Below, in pieces: positions 59,414 through 64,000 of a stretch of 64,000 nucleotides of DNA. The stretch spans positions 124,001 through 188,000 of the forward strand of contig QANT01003403.1 in NCBI GenBank assembly GCA_003254885.1, given 5' to 3'. Position numbers and translations under genes: made by a program. The notes under the pieces are model-generated. The model worked only from the letters and a program-made list of their open reading frames with translations. It searched no databases and had not been told where the DNA came from. Position 1 is the first letter of the stretch; the number at the start of each line of letters is the position of its first letter. This stretch comes from Purshia tridentata. Lineage: Eukaryota > Streptophyta > Magnoliopsida > Rosales > Rosaceae.

Positions 59414-60511
59414 TCAGAAGATATCGAGAATTTCCAAGATGAAATTGTTGCAGAGAGGGCAGTTCCCTCTTTGGACCCAGAGCTCTCTGGAGCACATTCT
59501 GCAGAATGTGTGCCCGCAGGGGATAAAAGCCGCGCCTTTATGCCTCACCATGCACACGCAGCAATTATATTCTACGTTCCCTTCTACCTCCTCCTCCTCC
59601 TCTTCGTCTTCCTCCTCCTCCCCTTCCTCTTCCTCCTCGTCCCCCATCATGTACCTCGACCCCTCGAACCCCATCTGCCTGTCGGTCTCCTCCAACAAGT
59701 CCATCAACGACATTCTCACCGGCTCAGGACCCGGAGCCGCCGTCGCTCCGGCATCCTCCGACTCGCCGTTTCCCGTTTCTTCTCCTGCGGCTGCTTCCGC
59801 CTCCTCTGTCTCAGCCGCCGCAGCTGCGGCTGCTTCAGCCTCGGCGGCCTCTTGTGCCGCCACGGCTTCTCTCGCCGACATCGATCTCTCCCCGGTCAGA
59901 TCGGCCGAGTAACGGCGTCTCGGTGAGTCGACCTCGTCGGTCGCCGGAGTGAACCGCACGGAGCTCCGGCGAGAGAACATAGGCGCCCTGGCGTTCTGAT
60001 CAGAGGCCTCATTGGACTCGTCGCCACCGTGATCGAGCGGGACCGAGCTGAGCCGAGTGGAGCTCCGGCGCGAAATCTGCCGCACTGCATCGGACTGAGT
60101 CATACCGTCGTAATTGGACTCGGGCGTGACGTACCTGACAACGCCGCGGCGCGAGTTGGTGTGCGGTCGTATGTGGTTATAAGTGTTGTTATTCCGGATA
60201 GGGATATCCGAGGCGGGGACGTGGACAGACGAAGCCCAAGCAGAGCCGGCGCGCTTCAGTCGGATGCGGTCCTTAAACGACTTCCAGGTTTTCTTATCCT
60301 TCTTGCCAATCAGGTCTCGATACGATTTGGGCTCCTCGTCTCGGATAATGTCAAGTAGTGTCCGACCCGCTATAGTTGGAGGCAGGGCAGGCGCGGGAGG
60401 GGGCTGTTTGGTTGCGGACAAAATGTCGTCAAGGCTCAAACCAGCTAAGTCTCTGCCGTTAGTAGTTGCGGACATCTGATCGAGAAGCGTTAGCCTCCGG
60501 CGACCTTCCAT
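59414..60511 (-). CDS. RING-finger protein, probable E3 ubiquitin ligase
   Basis: Single exon, 365 residues. A C3HC4 RING is at the very C-terminus: Cys317, Cys320, Cys332, His334, Cys337, Cys340, Cys351 and Cys354. Such domains recruit ubiquitin-charged E2 enzymes. Before it is an acidic run (about 291-315, nearly all Glu/Asp), an Ala/Glu-rich stretch (about 213-245) and several basic Arg-Arg-Ser-Ser motifs (RRSSTRLSS, RRSSVRFT) that look like phosphorylation sites. The N-terminal part (LAGLSLDDILSATK, RTLLDIIRDEEPKSYRDLIG) is conserved in plant homologues I remember. Substrates are unknown. It resembles Arabidopsis At3g07120 and keeps the same position next to PAP15. GC content is higher than in the neighbouring sequence. 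A 236-bp duplication begins about 130 bases upstream of the start. Confidence 0.92.
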   Translation of the reverse strand: MEGRRRLTLLDQMSATTNGRDLAGLSLDDILSATKQPPPAPALPPTIAGRTLLDIIRDEEPKSYRDLIGKKDKKTWKSFKDRIRLKRAGSAWASSVHVPASDIPIRNNNTYNHIRPHTNSRRGVVRYVTPESNYDGMTQSDAVRQISRRSSTRLSSVPLDHGGDESNEASDQNARAPMFSRRSSVRFTPATDEVDSPRRRYSADLTGERSMSAREAVAAQEAAEAEAAAAAAAETEEAEAAAGEETGNGESEDAGATAAPGPEPVRMSLMDLLEETDRQMGFEGSRYMMGDEEEEEGEEEEDEEEEEEVEGNVEYNCCVCMVRHKGAAFIPCGHTFCRMCSRELWVQRGNCPLCNNFILEILDIF

Positions 60512-60644
60512 TTACAAAAAAGGAACTTTCTTTCAGTCACAGACAAAAACTGTTATGTAAACAAGGACAAATGCAACAAACGAGTGGTTTCTATTGGAGG
60601 AGGGATTCAAGGATCAGAGGAAGAGGACCATCTTTTCCTTGTTC

Positions 60645-61116
60645 TTTTTTTTTCTTGGTTTCTGGGTTTCAGATTTCTTGGAAATGCAATAAGTGGACTC
60701 TAAAATGGATCTAGGAGGACTGTAATTCCTTTCGGTACACTATACAACACTAGTTTCCGAGGGTATCAAAGCAAAACCAAAACCTTTGAAATTTTATTTT
60801 ATTAAATAAAAAATATAATAATATAAACACCGCATATCATTCAGACGATTTTTCATCCTTAAATTTTTATATTACAATCTTTTTTTTTTCTTGGTTTCTG
60901 GGTTTCAGATTTCTTGGAAATGCAATAAGTGGACTGTAAAATGGATCTAGGAGTACTATAATTCCTTTCGGTACACTATACAACACTAGTTTCCGAGGGC
61001 ATCAAAGCAAAACCAAAACCTTTGAAATTTTATTTTATTAAATAAAAAATATAATAATATAAACACTGCATATCATCCAGACGATTTTTCATCCTTAAAT
61101 TTTTATATTACATGCA
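60645..61116. repeat. 236-bp tandem duplication upstream of the RING gene
   Basis: Unit 1 is 60645-60880 and unit 2 is 60881-61116. They are near-identical over full length. A shorter repeat (ATGCAAAGGATTTTCCGTT and a variant) follows to about 61185. It covers the region where the leader or promoter of the minus-strand RING gene should be. Confidence 0.93.
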
Positions 61117-61189
61117 AAGGATTTTCCGTTAATTTTTCACCCTTAAATTTGTGTATACATGCAGAGGATTTTCCGTTCAATAGGTAAAT

Positions 61190-64000
61190 TCGAGGGATTT
61201 TGTTTTTCTCATGATTCAATTTTTATAATTTTGAGACCAAAAATTTTTAACAGTAGAATTTGAATCAGTGAATCACTGATAAATTCGAATGGCAGCTATT
61301 TATTAAAATTTATATTGAAAGAAGTTTACAGTTGGTGTCGTATTTATGATGAATAATTGGACAGTATTTATTAGTGATTTAAATGAGAAAATGAGTGGAA
61401 AATAGAAATGGCATGGGATACCTTTCGTCCCGTTACCGTTGGTACCGTCAGAAACGATGTCTCCGCCAGCTTTCAACAATTATTTTCTCTCTGTAAAAAA
61501 AAAAAAAGAATGTTGATTACCTCACCACCACAGACAGAGACAAAGAAAAAGAAGCATGCATGATGAGGGAAACAAAGCAAAAATAAAGAGAAAGAAAATT
61601 ACCAAATTAAAAAATTGTAAAAAGTAATTATACGAGATAAGATCATAAAAGAGAGAGGCAAGAGAAGCATAAACGCACGCAGCAGCTAGCAAAAGGCAAA
61701 AGCTAGTATAGATGGATTATTGCAATGGTGGGTGGGTGTGTCTTTTTTGGTAATAATGGTGGGTGGGTGTCTTTGTTTCTTTTAAGTGTTGGTTGATGGG
61801 TGATGGTAATCTAATCTTCTCTCTGTTTTTATTTGGTAATTTTGTTTTCTAGTTTCCGTTTTTCTCTCTCAAAATGCGGGATAGAAAACGAGTGTTTGGG
61901 GTATTTGGACAGTGGAACGAGTCATATGGAGGAGCACTAGGTCCCCTATCTTCCCTTTGTTTGCGGGAACATAGTGTTACGGATATTCTCATTCATGGCT
62001 TTCTAGTATGCACTAGAAGTGACCTAGCTACGTTATCATGAGATTTGGATTGTGTTGAGTAATAAACTACAAGTAAAAGGATTTTTTTGTGTTGATATTG
62101 TCATCCAACCGTAGGGGTAGTGACATGGTATCCAACATGAGAGAAGTAAAGGTCTCATAATTCAAGTTTTTTACCTTTCAATGTGAATGTCACGTCAATA
62201 CATCTGTTATAGATAAGTTTTTATATGTTGTCATAATATAGACATGTTTGTCATAATATAACAATTGAATATAGAATGACTATTGTTGTAACACAAAATC
62301 TCCAAGGGTCCGAAACCAAAGTGACCTAGCTACGTTATCATGAGATTTGGATTCTGTTGAGTAATAAACTACAAGTAAAAGGATCTTTTTGTGTTGATAT
62401 TGTCATCCAACCATAGGGGTAGTGACATGGTATCCAACATGAGAGAAGTAAATGTCTCATAACTCAATTTCTTTACCTTTTGATCTCTTATACTGTGAAT
62501 GTCACGTCAATATATCTGTTATAGATAAGTTTTTACATGTTTGTCATAATATAACAATTGAATATAGAATGACTATTAAAGCGCGCAAAATGTTAATCTT
62601 ACAAGCCTTACACATATATAATATTTTATTTCATTCTTAATTATAATAAACTTAATCTTATTTTATCCATTATAAAACAATGGAAGGGTTATTTTTTCTT
62701 GTCTCATGACAATGACATACTCACATGCATGTTAATATGATTTGGTTGGAAGGTTGTCCTTTTTTTTTTTCTGGGTATTGTTCGGAGTTTTTTTGGGAAG
62801 GTTGGTTGGTTTTTGTTCCAAGAATTAAAGGGTGAGTGGTTTAAGTTGTTATGAACTTGGAGATCGATAGCGGTTTATTACAAGTTACAATCAAATAGAA
62901 TGTGTGGATATCAAAAGCCAGCTAACCGTTGGTTCCACCTTCCCATCCACTGACCAGATATACTGACTCATCTGCCTTCAAACTTCAATTCTCCATAATA
63001 TATGATATTTGAATATATATCATTAATTGGCTTTTAGTGTTTTAATTAATGCAAACTATGATAAGCTTCTTATTTTCTTTTAATTTAGGTGTAGGTTGTT
63101 GATATAAATTGAGAAGGCATTATTTTATTTTCCTTTATCTGTTATTGATGGCTTCACATGTCTTACCACTACCATTTTAACTACTCGATCTCTCACAATC
63201 AAAACAAAAGAGGGGAAAAACTTGGACCACCAACATTATTTTTGTTTTGACATTAATTTCGTGAGTTTATGAACATGAATTTTCTCAACAAGAAAAAAGA
63301 GAAGGAGATGAATTTCATGGGCTAATTTAAGATATATAGCCATGAAAGCGTACGAAATGACACAAATGCAAAGCTAATGACTTTCGTGATAGCTTGAAAA
63401 AAAAAAACAAAAAAACAAAAAAAAAAAGTAAGTTTGATTTGCATACTTCATCCTTAGTTCTTTTGAAACATTTTATTAAACAACTTGTTTCCAGCATTAA
63501 AATACAAAAGAAGTAATAATTATAATAGAACAATTAATGTGTAGAAAGTTACTAAGATAAGTCACTTACCCTTATATGGATTCAGCTCTAGTCGTGCATA
63601 CTAACATTTTCGAGGCATATGAAGATTATATTGCGTTATTATGTTTGTGTGATGAATTACCCTTCAAAGGAAGCTATTTATTCATATTTTATAGTAAATT
63701 TAAAAAACTTTATTTTATATATTTTATATATAATATTCTTTTGAATGACTAGTCATATAATGTAGTTGACTTATTGAAGTTTATCTAGATAGATTCAGAT
63801 CCCTGGATAATATTTCGTTTTTTAATTTAATTATATATTTATTATCCAAGGATAGAGAGTAAACTTTTAAATATGCATAGGTTATAAAGAAGCAAAAAAA
63901 GAAAAATAAAAACTCCAAATCCAAATCTTTCACAATAATAAAGAAACAAGTTTAAACTCGGGTTGAATCTAAACCATGTGATTGTTACCATAGGCCCAAA
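61190..64000. other. Intergenic, no gene seen
   Basis: AT-rich sequence to the right edge. Apart from the 302-bp duplication at 62018-62577 and poly-A runs near 63398-63428, nothing is recognised. Short open frames here lack any family resemblance. Confidence 0.55.
62018..62577. repeat. Tandem duplication with 302-bp period
   Basis: Both units begin AGTGACCTAGCTACGTTATC, at 62018 and 62320, and run in parallel to about 62577. They differ by small indels and substitutions. A GTGACATGGTATCCAACATG segment recurs in each. The origin is unknown. Confidence 0.93.

Noticed and set aside
59346-59926. Long Ser-rich frames opposite the RING gene
   Set aside because: They are the antisense of Glu/Asp- and Ala-rich codons in the RING gene, which itself has a clear RING domain.

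Overview
The window is plant nuclear DNA, almost certainly from a eudicot. It is AT-rich, genes carry many short GT-AG introns, UTRs hold CT/GA tracts, and the products are plant families (PLS-class PPR, XTH, BAHD, PAP15-type phosphatase, XRI1). A Rosaceae/Prunus-like source is my guess from protein resemblance; it has not been searched.

Layout, left to right. A minus-strand gene runs off the left edge (only its first exon is here, 787-1045). Then BAP31-like (6037-8049, +), a PPR protein (8574-10415, -), a methionyl-tRNA synthetase without the usual C-terminal tRNA-binding domain (11467-15258, +), a tRNA-Lys-like relic without its anticodon arm (15611-15660, -), PIG-S (15796-19796, +), an F-box/DUF295 pseudogene (20295-21912, +) followed by shards of F-box and BAHD sequence, a SAM-domain protein (22940-25796, -), a BAHD acyltransferase (27587-28995, +), a UBA/PUB protein (29269-32949, -), a small conserved protein (33928-35074, +), PIG-T (35912-39095, -), an XTH gene with a second possible first exon (39925-42619, -), the KDEL receptor ERD2 (44395-46991, -), an XRI1-like gene (49512-52315, +), a PAP15-like purple acid phosphatase (55005-58181, +) and a RING-finger protein (59414-60511, -). 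The last 3.5 kb and several gaps of 1-5 kb show no genes.

Most host genes look intact, and for each I could build a complete exon chain in which every splice phase closes. BAP31-like, PIG-S, SAM, PIG-T, PAP15 and RING appear in the order I recall for Arabidopsis At3g07190 back to At3g07120, so this is probably a conserved ancestral block with other genes inserted. PIG-S and PIG-T are two subunits of one ER enzyme, the GPI transamidase, and lie about 16 kb apart. BAP31-like and ERD2 also act in the early secretory pathway, but no operon-like co-regulation is implied.

Nothing looks like a wholly new defence or mobile system. The most unusual items are the truncated MetRS, the anticodon-less tRNA-Lys relic, the duplicated XTH first exon (each copy with its own TATA-like box), a 75-nt frame-neutral PIG-S intron, a GC-AG intron in the SAM gene, and at least seven local direct duplications with 67-302 bp periods. 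The duplication breakpoints and exon borders were read by eye.
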